Assembly (NCBI GenBank): GCA_020850785.1
Contig: JADZDZ010000108.1
Coordinates: forward strand, 1 to 5,973
Reading direction: 5' to 3'
DNA from: Candidatus Sumerlaeota bacterium
Lineage (GTDB): Bacteria; Sumerlaeota; Sumerlaeia; SLMS01
Length of the DNA: 5,973 bases
Below the pieces are notes generated by a model. It was not told the DNA's origin. It was given only the letters and a program-made list of their open reading frames with translations, and did no database searches. A program made the translations under genes and the position numbers. Within the stretch, counting starts at the first letter, position 1. Each line of letters begins with the position of its first letter. Positions 1-5,973 of this stretch are shown one piece after another.

Positions 1-975
1 CTTCAACGCATTAACAATATTTCCAATCCTCAGGACCTGAGCGTTGACCAGCGTTCCAGCGCGCTTCGTTCCAATGCGGGCCTCAAGCTCCCCACGGATT
101 TGGCGACATATCTTGATCCTGTGACCAATGCGCCGTTCTACGACAGCACGAAGGGGAAAAAATTCGTGATTGTCGCGGAAGACCCCACAGGCGCGCAGAA
201 CGATGGCGTCCTGAAGATTCGCCAATACCGCGGCAAGATTGCCGGCGTTCCCCAGTATGGACCGGAAGTCACCAAATCCATCAGTTCCATCAACGGCGCG
301 ATGATCGTCACCGGCGACATCGAGTCACTGAAGGGAACGGTGGATGGCAAGCTGACCATTGGCGCGTTCAAGACCAGCTCAACATCGGGCGACGGCAACA
401 TCAAGATCGATGGCAGCCTTGAGTACGAATCGCGTGTGGCTCTCGGATCGAATTTCAAGTATTCGGATGCACCGGAATTGTACACCAGTGACGGCGCGAA
501 TGTGAACCTCTCGTATGTTGATACCCTGAAGAATCAGGTGTATGGCTTGAATGACATTCTGGGAATTGTGGCGGAGAAGGAAGTCATCGTTCCCCGCTAC
601 AACCTTGCCGGCGCCGCCGTTGGCAACAGCATGTCCAACTCGATGCATCTGGATTGCATCGTGATGGCGACGGGTTCCAGCACCAGCGGAACGACGGACG
701 GGGCATTCTATCCGGAGGACATGCTCAACCGTCCCACGGGCCTTTGCCACAAGCTGGGCGGCGTCATTCAGAACGTGGGCAAGAGCTGGGCGCTGTTCAA
801 CAGCGGCAACTTCGTCGCGGGCCTTGATGGTCCCAGCCTCTGGGATTTCCGCGCGGTGCAACCGGGTGGAGCCCCGCCCTTCTTCCCCACGACCGGCGTC
901 TTCACCTACTACAAGAACTCCTGGCGCGACACCTACGTGGCGAGCGCAAGCGAGGCACCCACGCTCCCGAATTGA
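1..975 (+). CDS. DUF4900/PilX-like surface or pilus-associated protein, 5' partial
   Basis: The reading frame is open to the left edge, so the first codons lie outside the window; 324 residues are visible before the TGA at 973-975. A TTG at 100 is in frame but is not a credible start because coding continues upstream of it. The visible part has the layout I associate with DUF4900/PilX-like proteins. A repetitive beta-rich segment at visible residues about 99-145 carries GAMIVTGDIESLKGTVDG and then GNIKIDG. This is followed by LGIVAEKEVIVP (about 187-198), a Gly/Ser/Thr-rich stretch, GGVIQNVG (about 253-260), and a C-terminal PPFFPTTG (about 292-299) with a Trp/Arg pair just after it. In known families such proteins accompany type IV pilus or type II secretion pseudopilins and are exported. 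Any N-terminal pilin-like helix would lie upstream of the window, so localisation is inferred. It probably shares an operon with the gene 32 bp downstream. The family call is by recalled motif pattern, not by search. Confidence 0.62.
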   Translation, partial: LQRINNISNPQDLSVDQRSSALRSNAGLKLPTDLATYLDPVTNAPFYDSTKGKKFVIVAEDPTGAQNDGVLKIRQYRGKIAGVPQYGPEVTKSISSINGAMIVTGDIESLKGTVDGKLTIGAFKTSSTSGDGNIKIDGSLEYESRVALGSNFKYSDAPELYTSDGANVNLSYVDTLKNQVYGLNDILGIVAEKEVIVPRYNLAGAAVGNSMSNSMHLDCIVMATGSSTSGTTDGAFYPEDMLNRPTGLCHKLGGVIQNVGKSWALFNSGNFVAGLDGPSLWDFRAVQPGGAPPFFPTTGVFTYYKNSWRDTYVASASEAPTLPN

Positions 976-991
976 CATCGCGGCCCTCCTG

Positions 992-997
992 AAGGAG
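992..997 (+). promoter_or_regulatory. Shine-Dalgarno sequence of the membrane-protein gene
   Basis: AAGGAG lies 10 bases before the ATG at 1008. It supports that start and translation from a message shared with the preceding gene. It is the only strong Shine-Dalgarno sequence in the window; the two complete - strand genes lack one. Confidence 0.7.
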
Positions 998-1007
998 TAT
1001 ACGGTCC

Positions 1008-1877
1008 ATGAGCACCCCGGACCCGAAAGATCAGAAGGCTGAAGCGCTTCGGCGCATGAACGAAAAGATCGAAGCCCAGAAGAAAGGGGCCGGCGCGCCA
1101 AAAGCGTCGGCCCCTCCTCCTGTTGCTGCAACGCCTCCCCGCGGGGGAGCGCCGGGCGGAGGAGCTGCTCCGCCTCGCGCCCGCGACGTTATGGCGGCCC
1201 GCAGCGCGGCCAAGGAGGGGGGAACGCCGGTGCCCGCTGCCGCCCCTCGCGTATCCGCATCCGTCGGGACGCCAGAGCGTGATGGAAAGGATGCGATTGC
1301 CGCGTTCAACGAGCAGAACGCCAAGGGCGCGCGCATCCTGAGTGAGTCTCCGGGGCTTCCCGGTGAGAATGCGACTTCGAGTCCCTTCCGGCTCGCGGTG
1401 ATCGCGGCGGTGGGGTTGGTTGTCGTCCTTGGCGGCTATCAGGGAATTTCACTCTATACCCAGAACGCCATCGCCAAGGACAAGGCGAAGCATAAAACCG
1501 ACGCTCCCGCTGCTCCCGCTCCCGACGTGATTCCTGAACCGGAACTCTCTCCTGACGGGCATTTGATCTACCCGGATATTCCCGTCCCCACGGCGGAAGT
1601 GCTGCCGACCGGCCCCGGAATCCAGTATGGAAATGGAAAAGGTGGCCTGAACATGGACATGGTGAAGGTGGGGGTGCTGAACAACGCGGGTGAAATCGAG
1701 TACGTGTCCGGCGATGATCCCCGCGCCAAGGCGGCCATTGAAAATGCCGCGAATGATGAGCGGTCTGCGGAATTGGCGGAAGAGTCTGTGGTCAAATCAA
1801 ACACGCGTCCGTCGGAGAATCAATCCGACCGCACCATTGAAATTCCCAAGCACCTTCTTGGTCCGCCGGAGCAGTGA
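1008..1877 (+). CDS. Single-pass membrane protein with Pro/Ala-rich N-terminal tail, function unknown
   Basis: I do not recognise a family for this 289-residue protein. Its start is well supported by AAGGAG 10 bases upstream. Residues 5-26 form a charged, probably helical segment rich in Lys, Glu and Arg. Residues about 28-120 are Pro/Ala/Gly/Arg-rich and probably disordered. One hydrophobic segment follows at about 128-148 (core LAVIAAVGLVVVLGG). The C-terminal 140 residues are soluble, beginning with a Lys-rich then Pro/Ala/Glu-rich linker (155-180). There is no N-terminal signal peptide and the tail is basic, so the N-terminus is probably cytoplasmic and the C-terminal part periplasmic. 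The layout is like an inner-membrane connector or anchor protein of an envelope machine, with no matching motif to name one. Its position 32 bp after the DUF4900-like gene suggests co-expression and a related role in a surface structure. That it is coding rests on the Shine-Dalgarno sequence, the coherent protein layout and the codon bias. Confidence 0.8.
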   Translation: MSTPDPKDQKAEALRRMNEKIEAQKKGAGAPKASAPPPVAATPPRGGAPGGGAAPPRARDVMAARSAAKEGGTPVPAAAPRVSASVGTPERDGKDAIAAFNEQNAKGARILSESPGLPGENATSSPFRLAVIAAVGLVVVLGGYQGISLYTQNAIAKDKAKHKTDAPAAPAPDVIPEPELSPDGHLIYPDIPVPTAEVLPTGPGIQYGNGKGGLNMDMVKVGVLNNAGEIEYVSGDDPRAKAAIENAANDERSAELAEESVVKSNTRPSENQSDRTIEIPKHLLGPPEQ

Positions 1878-1901
1878 CGGCGCGGACCGTGCGTGCGCGC
1901 G

Positions 1902-3788
1902 CTACTTGCCCGCCAGCATCGCTTCTTTCGCGCGTTCCTTCTTCTTGCGTTCATCGGCGTTGAGGATGGCCTTGCGAACGCGGATGTTCTGTGGGGTGAC
2001 TTCCACAAGTTCATCCTCGGCGATCCATTCAAGCGCCTGATCCAGCGTCATCTTGCGCGGCACGTCGAGGCGCACGGTCACTTCGCTGGATGATGCGCGG
2101 TGGTTCGTGAGCGGTTTCTTCTTCGTCGGGTTGCAGCCAATGTCATCGGGGCGCGAATGTTCCCCCACGATCATTCCTTCGTAGATGCGCTCCATTGGCG
2201 CGACGAAAAGCTGGCCGCGGATTTGCAGATTCTCCAGCGTGTAGGCGGTGGCTTCGCCGGTGTCCATGCTGACCATGGAGCCGCGGCTGCGGGCGGAAAT
2301 TTCGCCGCGCCAGGGGCCGTAGCCAACGAAGCGCGCCGCCATGATGCCAAGGCCGCGCGTGTCCGTCAGGAAATCGCTGCGATAACCGATCAGGCCGCGC
2401 GTGGGAATGTCGAATTCCATGCGGACGATGCCCGTTCCCGTCGCCTGCAGGTTCGTCATTTCGCCCCTGCGGCGCGCGAGCTTCTCGATCACCGTGCCCT
2501 GATATTCCTCCGGCACGTCGATGACGAGCTTCTCCATCGGCTCCAGCAGGTTGTTGTCTGCGTCGCGGTGGGTGATGACTTCGGGACGGGACACGCAGAT
2601 TTCCATTCCTTCGCGGCGCATCTCTTCAATGAGGATGCCGAGGTGAAGTTCGCCGCGGCCGGAAACCTTCACGCCGTCGGGGCGGCCAAGGTCTTCCACG
2701 CGGAGCGCGACGTTTGTCTTCAGTTCGCGATCGAGGCGTTCCTTCACCTGACGCAGCGTTACCGCGCGCCCCTCCTGACCGACGAAGGGGCCGCTGTTCA
2801 CGAGGAAGAACATCGACACTGTTGGCTCCTCGATCTCCAGCGGCTTCATGGCGGGATCGGCAAGGTCTGGCGAACTGAACGTGTCGCCGATGTTGATTTC
2901 CTCCGGGCCTGAAATCCAAACGATGTCGCCGGCGGCGATTTCGTCCACCTCCTCGCGCTCAAGGCCCTTTTGCACCCACAGATGCACGGAGCGTTCGTTG
3001 TGCGCGGTGACGACTTCCCATTCATCCTCGCGCTGGTCGTAATCCTTCCAGCGCACGGTGGTGCGCACGAAGTGCTGCCCCTTGCGATGGCGTCCCTGCT
3101 GCACGCGGCCGCAGCCGATGCGGCCGATGTAGTCCGACCACGCCAGCGAACTGATCTGCATGCGGAACGGCGCCTCCAGGTCAACCTGCGGCGGCGGCAC
3201 ATGCTTGATGATTGTTTCGAAGAGGTGCTCCATCCCTTCGTGCTTGTCCTTCTCCAGATCGCGCACCAGCCAGCCCGACAAGCCGGACCCGTAGAGCACG
3301 GGGAAATCGATCTGCTCGTCCGTCGCGCCAAGTTCGATGAAGAGATCAAATGTCTTGTGCAGCGCGCCTTCGGGATCGGCCTGTGGGCGATCCACCTTGT
3401 TCACGATGACGATGGGGCGCAGACCAAGCTTCAGCGCGCGCATCAGCACATAGCGGGTTTGCGGCATGGGGCCTTCGTTCGCATCCACAAGAAGCAGAAC
3501 GGAATCGACCATGCAGAGCACGCGCTCGACTTCGCCGGAAAAGTCCGCGTGGCCGGGCGTGTCGATGATGTTTAGCACATAGTCCTGCCAGAACACCGTG
3601 CAATTCTTCGCGCGGATCGTGATGCCGCGTTCCTTTTCCAGTTCATTGTTGTCCATGACGCGTTCTTCCACGCGCTGATTTTCGCGGAAGACATGGGCTG
3701 CCTTGAAGATCGAATCAATCAGCGTGGTTTTGCCGTGGTCGATGTGGGCGATGATCGCCACATTGCGAATTTTGTCAGGGGACGTCAT
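1902..3788 (-). CDS. typA: Ribosome-associated translational GTPase TypA/BipA
   Basis: This 628-residue protein of the EF-G/LepA/TypA superfamily binds the 70S ribosome at the elongation-factor site. In known bacteria it aids ribosome assembly and growth under cold and other stress. The GTPase domain shows G1 AHIDHGKTT (14-22), G2 RGITI (54-58), G3 DTPGH (76-80), G4 NKVD (130-133) and a G5 region YGSGL (166-170). A beta-barrel domain 2 follows (about 207-310), then EF-G-like domains containing SGRGELHLGILIEEM (376-390) and the TypA-typical PTRGLIGYRSDFLTDTRG (462-479). The TypA-specific C-terminal domain carries KKKPLTN, then EDELVEVTP (591-599), and ends in a Lys-rich tail. I chose the ATG at 3788 because MTSPDKIRNVAIIAHIDHGK matches the family start; an in-frame ATG 40 codons upstream would add a sequence unlike any TypA. 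No good Shine-Dalgarno sequence precedes 3788. The protein is about 20 residues longer than E. coli BipA, mostly from an insertion in domain 2 (residues about 244-272). It probably has its own promoter in the 320-bp gap upstream. Confidence 0.97.
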   Translation of the reverse strand: MTSPDKIRNVAIIAHIDHGKTTLIDSIFKAAHVFRENQRVEERVMDNNELEKERGITIRAKNCTVFWQDYVLNIIDTPGHADFSGEVERVLCMVDSVLLLVDANEGPMPQTRYVLMRALKLGLRPIVIVNKVDRPQADPEGALHKTFDLFIELGATDEQIDFPVLYGSGLSGWLVRDLEKDKHEGMEHLFETIIKHVPPPQVDLEAPFRMQISSLAWSDYIGRIGCGRVQQGRHRKGQHFVRTTVRWKDYDQREDEWEVVTAHNERSVHLWVQKGLEREEVDEIAAGDIVWISGPEEINIGDTFSSPDLADPAMKPLEIEEPTVSMFFLVNSGPFVGQEGRAVTLRQVKERLDRELKTNVALRVEDLGRPDGVKVSGRGELHLGILIEEMRREGMEICVSRPEVITHRDADNNLLEPMEKLVIDVPEEYQGTVIEKLARRRGEMTNLQATGTGIVRMEFDIPTRGLIGYRSDFLTDTRGLGIMAARFVGYGPWRGEISARSRGSMVSMDTGEATAYTLENLQIRGQLFVAPMERIYEGMIVGEHSRPDDIGCNPTKKKPLTNHRASSSEVTVRLDVPRKMTLDQALEWIAEDELVEVTPQNIRVRKAILNADERKKKERAKEAMLAGK

Positions 3789-3855
3789 GAAGGTGGAGTT
3801 TTTTCCGGTGGTTCCGATTGGGCGTGCAAAAGCCGCAGAAGGGTGCGGGCAACCC

Positions 3856-3895
3856 CCCGCGCCGGCAAAGGGCAAAATGCGCAATTCCCGCGCCG
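3856..3895. repeat. 9-bp direct repeat CCCGCGCCG, 31 bp apart
   Basis: CCCGCGCCG occurs at 3856-3864 and 3887-3895. Each copy is followed closely by an A-rich run (GCAAAG and AAAAG). The 31-bp period is close to three helical turns, and the pair lies 68-107 bases upstream of the typA start. This could be a tandem protein-binding site or chance in GC-rich DNA. Confidence 0.35.
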
Positions 3896-3978
3896 AAAAG
3901 CGCCACACCGCGTGTGTTTTTATGGGATTTGCTTAGATGCAGGGTCCCGAAGCGCGCCGGTGGGGGAAAGGTGTGGCT

Positions 3979-4008
3979 GCGGATGGACGCGGATATACAC
4001 GGATTGGG
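3979..4008. repeat. Three tandem 10-bp units sharing CGGAT
   Basis: The units GCGGATGGAC, GCGGATATAC and ACGGATTGGG follow each other without gaps, with GGAT at 3981, 3991 and 4001. On the - strand this reads as a run of ATCCG units. It resembles dispersed intergenic repeats of the ATCCGTGT/ATCCGCGT type that I recall from many environmental bacterial genomes; that link is from memory. Confidence 0.55.
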
Positions 4009-4076
4009 AGCATTTTCCGAAATTTCGTCGTCACGCAGAGACTACATGGACGAAAGCTGCCTGAAAGGCGACAGCG

Positions 4077-4097
4077 CAACAAAAGGAGAGTTTCTCC
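4077..4097 (-). terminator. Candidate intrinsic terminator of the secreted-protein gene
   Basis: Read on the - strand, a 5-bp stem GGAGA/TCTCC with loop AAC is followed directly by TTTTGTTG. The hairpin starts 11 bases after the stop codon of the DUF3370-like gene. Placement and T-tract fit a factor-independent terminator, but the stem is short, so strength is uncertain. Confidence 0.5.
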
Positions 4098-4108
4098 CGT
4101 CGCAAGCT

Positions 4109-5530
4109 CTACGGGGTTGTTTGGTTTTCGATCGGGCTTGCCATCGCGTGGATTTGGAAGGGGAGCGATGAGTTTCCCAGCACCATGAATCGCAGCGTCA
4201 CGTCGTCGCTTTCGCAAGGTCCGATGATGATCTGCTCACCATCCGCAAAGAAGGAGCGCGTGTTGTTCTGATCATCATCCTGCTGCTTCGGCCCCGCCCA
4301 TCCCGTGCGCACGGGTTCCTTCTTTAATTCTGCGGAGGGGATGTTGAGAAAATGCGGGGCGATCTGCCACGCAAGGCCCACGTCTGCATCCGCTTTTCCA
4401 AAACGCAGGTCGAACGTTCGCGTTTCCGTTTTGTTCCTGTTCACAAGGTGAAGCCGCAATTCGTACTCCATCATGTAGTTGCCGATGGAATCGGGTCGCG
4501 ACGCGGGCGGATACAACAGCATGTCCGCAGTCTGGCGCGCCTCCGGGCATTCCCGTGTCTGTACGGCAGGCAATGCCATTTGAAATGCGATGGGCTGCGA
4601 AGCCAGCGCATCCACATCCAAAGTGATGGGGCTGTTCTTGAAGACGTGCCCGCGCATCACGCCTGTCGCGCGGCGAAGTTGGCAGCCCGTTGGTTCAGAC
4701 GCGAGATCAACCACGCCCTCCAATGATCCCGCACCCCGGTCCAGATACTTTTCCGTTTCCGTCGTCAACATTCCCGTTTCGCCGCCGGGGATGGCGACTA
4801 CGAACACCTGAAGGTTTGGTTTTTCCGTCTCGTCGTCTGAATTCACTGCGGCGCGCACGATGCCGAAGCAGTTCACGTTTGCGCTGGAATCCTCTCCGTT
4901 TGTCTTTGCGGAGAACTGCTTCGAGTAGGCAATCACTGCGCCCTTGCCGGATTCGATTTTGGTGGCGCTCAGCGGGCGGTCCCAGTTTTCGGCCATCACG
5001 CGTCGTCCCAGAACGTTTTCCATTTCATGTTTTGTTCCGATGACGCCATCGGTGACAATGGCCTGGCGCGGCGTGATCGTTACGGCACTCTTTCCGCTGT
5101 TGCGCGCGTAGACGACAATGCGCCGGGGTTGCGTGCCGTCACCGGGTTGCGAAATGTGGAACAGGAACACTTCAAAATTTCCGTCAATCGCCGTGAAGCC
5201 GTTGTTCTTTTGTCGGCGCATTTCCTCGCTGAGCGGCTCGCCGCTCTTCAGCGAAAATGGCGGACGCACCGCCTCCGTTGAATAGAGCACACCCGGCGTG
5301 CCGAACATTTCCGGCAGGTCCGAATGAATGACGTATTGGAAGTCATCGGCGGGCCAGAGACGCCCCGGCAGTGCGTGATTCCGGCACTGGCTGCACTCCA
5401 CCGTTGGCGAAAGGGATTTCAGCGAGGTGGGCTTTTCATCGCAGGGGTCGATTGTTTCAGCGGCGGCTGCTGTCATGGAGGCGAGAGCGAGCGGCAGAAA
5501 AAAAGTCTTCAGCGGAGTCGAGAAAATCAT
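4109..5530 (-). CDS. Secreted DUF3370-like protein, function unknown
   Basis: This 473-residue protein begins with a signal peptide: a Lys8 n-region, a hydrophobic core (FFLPLALASM) and an Ala-rich site with likely cleavage after residue 24. It is therefore expected in the periplasm or outside the cell. The mature part resembles DUF3370, a family I know mainly from cyanobacteria. Shared features are LPGRL (54-58), SDLPE (70-74) with GVLYST (80-85), FEVFLFHIS (119-127) followed by a beta strand RRIVVYARNSG, and a late IGNYMMEYELRLHLVNR segment (about 349-364). These look like beta-sandwich modules. Extra cysteines (30, 46, 49 as CSQC, plus later ones near 221, 283, 328 and 439) suggest disulphides or metal binding. 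I chose the ATG at 5530 because it puts the signal peptide at the N-terminus. The frame stays open upstream with an ATG at 5686, but that version would overlap the tRNA gene. No Shine-Dalgarno sequence precedes 5530. The existence of the gene is secure; the family link is from memory. Confidence 0.8.
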   Translation of the reverse strand: MIFSTPLKTFFLPLALASMTAAAAETIDPCDEKPTSLKSLSPTVECSQCRNHALPGRLWPADDFQYVIHSDLPEMFGTPGVLYSTEAVRPPFSLKSGEPLSEEMRRQKNNGFTAIDGNFEVFLFHISQPGDGTQPRRIVVYARNSGKSAVTITPRQAIVTDGVIGTKHEMENVLGRRVMAENWDRPLSATKIESGKGAVIAYSKQFSAKTNGEDSSANVNCFGIVRAAVNSDDETEKPNLQVFVVAIPGGETGMLTTETEKYLDRGAGSLEGVVDLASEPTGCQLRRATGVMRGHVFKNSPITLDVDALASQPIAFQMALPAVQTRECPEARQTADMLLYPPASRPDSIGNYMMEYELRLHLVNRNKTETRTFDLRFGKADADVGLAWQIAPHFLNIPSAELKKEPVRTGWAGPKQQDDDQNNTRSFFADGEQIIIGPCESDDVTLRFMVLGNSSLPFQIHAMASPIENQTTP

Positions 5531-5641
5531 TCGCCGAGTAAGGAGCCTTCGCACAATGGAGGCAAGCGGACGATGCGCGCCCACGCAGCGTGGCATGCGA
5601 TGCCGCCCGATGAATGTGATGCAGGCGAATGAAGGAGTAAC

Positions 5642-5717
5642 TGGAGCTGCCGAGTGGAATCGAACCACCGACCTCGTCCTTACCAAGGACGTGCTCTGCC
5701 GACTGAGCTACGGCAGC
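5642..5717 (-). tRNA. tRNA-Thr (anticodon GGT), CCA encoded
   Basis: On the - strand the sequence folds as a standard cloverleaf. The acceptor stem GCTGCCG pairs perfectly with CGGCAGC. The D-arm is GCTC/GAGC with an 8-base loop. The anticodon stem CGTCC/GGACG encloses the loop TTGGTAA, giving anticodon GGT, which reads ACC and ACT. The variable loop is 5 bases. The T-arm GGTGG/CCACT (one G-U pair) encloses TTCGATT. Base 73 is T, followed by a genomically encoded CCA at 5644-5642. The first two acceptor pairs, G1-C72 and C2-G71, match those of E. coli tRNA-Thr. It stands alone, 55 bp after the preceding gene on the same strand, with no clear promoter or terminator visible. Confidence 0.96.
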
Positions 5718-5772
5718 TCTCGTGTTGCGCAGGGAGGAAAGGGCAACGTCCATCCCTTGGCAAGCCGATTCT

Positions 5773-5973
5773 TCACGGTTTTGCGCCGACAGCGGTGTAG
5801 GCGGCCAGCAGGCGCTCGATCATCAGGCTTCGCGCGAAACGTCGCTGCGCCCGTTCCGCCCGCGCCAGACGTGCTTCGGGCGCTTCGGGCAGTTCCTCCG
5901 CCCAACGTTTCATCGCCGTCGTGAAGGCGCCCAGGTTGTCCTGGGGACTGAGTTCACCATCGTCGCCGTCCGC
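5773..5973 (-). CDS. C-terminal end of a probable glycosyltransferase (GT4-like), 5' partial
   Basis: A frame open to the right edge on the - strand gives 66 residues ending at the TGA at 5775-5773. The visible end begins ADGDDGELSPQDNLGAFTTA and continues through an Arg/Glu/Ala-rich helix to FARSLMIERLLAAYTAVG. The pattern is an acidic turn, 'D-N-L' before an alanine-rich helix, a long basic helix, then F-x(4)-M-I-E-R-L-L-x-x-Y. It is typical of the last two helices of GT-B fold group 1/family 4 glycosyltransferases, which move sugars from activated donors in polysaccharide or lipid glycan synthesis. The donor-binding E-x7-E region would lie outside the window, so the call rests on the C-terminal pattern only. 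Strong third-position G/C bias supports coding. Confidence 0.55.
   Translation of the reverse strand, partial: ADGDDGELSPQDNLGAFTTAMKRWAEELPEAPEARLARAERAQRRFARSLMIERLLAAYTAVGAKP

Larger units (their letters stand above)
3789..4108. other. Intergenic region upstream of typA with several short repeats
   Basis: This 320-bp stretch separates the stop of the secreted-protein gene from the typA start, both on the - strand, so it should hold the typA promoter and leader. I see no convincing -35/-10 pair. What is visible: a 9-bp direct repeat (3856-3864 and 3887-3895), a short CACAC/GTGTG inverted repeat (3904-3916), three GGAT repeats at exact 10-bp spacing (3979-4008), a CACGCAGAG element (4032-4040), and a candidate terminator at 4077-4097. 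Open frames here on both strands have no start signals or recognisable protein content and run into neighbouring genes. Confidence 0.7.

Noticed and set aside
379..1131. 250-codon open frame on the - strand
   Set aside because: It is antisense to the DUF4900-like gene and the start of the next gene, and its translation has no recognisable domain. Long antisense frames are expected in DNA with strong third-position G/C.
2100..2912. 270-codon open frame on the + strand
   Set aside because: It lies wholly antisense to the certain typA gene, and its His/Ala/Val-rich translation is typical of a shadow frame.
2970..3575. 201-codon open frame on the + strand
   Set aside because: Also antisense to typA, with no independent start signal or domain.
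3789..3908. 40-codon N-terminal extension of typA to an ATG at 3908
   Set aside because: The added residues resemble no TypA, while the family N-terminus begins at the ATG at 3788.
3904..3921. CACAC-CGC-GTGTG hairpin followed by TTTTT on the + strand, terminator-like
   Set aside because: No + strand gene ends before it, the stem is only 5 bp, and it lies in the upstream region of the opposite-strand typA gene; probably chance.
5581..5593. CCACG-CAG-CGTGG hairpin downstream of the tRNA
   Set aside because: There is no T-tract on the - strand after it and it sits about 50 bases beyond the tRNA end, so it cannot be called a terminator.
5531..5686. 52-codon N-terminal extension of the secreted protein to an ATG at 5686
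   Set aside because: It would overlap the tRNA-Thr gene and bury the signal peptide inside the protein.
5427..5924. 165-codon open frame on the + strand across the tRNA
   Set aside because: It runs antisense through the tRNA gene and the glycosyltransferase end, and its content is compositional.

Overview
The window comes from a GC-rich bacterium with strong G/C preference at third codon positions. It is probably a Gram-negative (diderm), because it encodes a PilX/DUF4900-like surface or pilus-type protein, a single-pass membrane protein and a secreted protein with a clear signal peptide. The sequence does not fix the phylum. The TypA protein is clearly bacterial but has an extra segment in its second domain, and the intergenic repeats resemble some I recall from environmental genomes, so a poorly sampled lineage is possible.

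Layout: on the + strand, positions 1-1877 hold two genes read left to right. The first is the 3' part of a DUF4900/PilX-like protein (5' end outside the window). After 32 bp and a good Shine-Dalgarno sequence comes a membrane protein with a proline/alanine-rich N-terminal tail. Everything from 1902 to the right edge is on the - strand. From right to left it holds the last 66 codons of a probable glycosyltransferase (5973-5773), a tRNA-Thr(GGT) with encoded CCA (5717-5642), a secreted DUF3370-like protein (5530-4109) followed by a small candidate terminator, a 320-bp intergenic region with repeats, and the translational GTPase TypA/BipA (3788-1902). The two blocks converge with only 24 bp between stop codons.

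How the genes relate: the first two genes look like part of a surface-structure (type IV pilus-like) operon that starts upstream of the window. The - strand genes look like independent housekeeping or envelope genes rather than one pathway. I found no mobile element, CRISPR array, phage gene or defence module. The least conventional items are the DUF3370-like secreted protein, the DUF4900-like/membrane-protein pair, and the 10-bp-phased repeat in the intergenic region. I see no convincing evidence for a wholly new multi-gene system.
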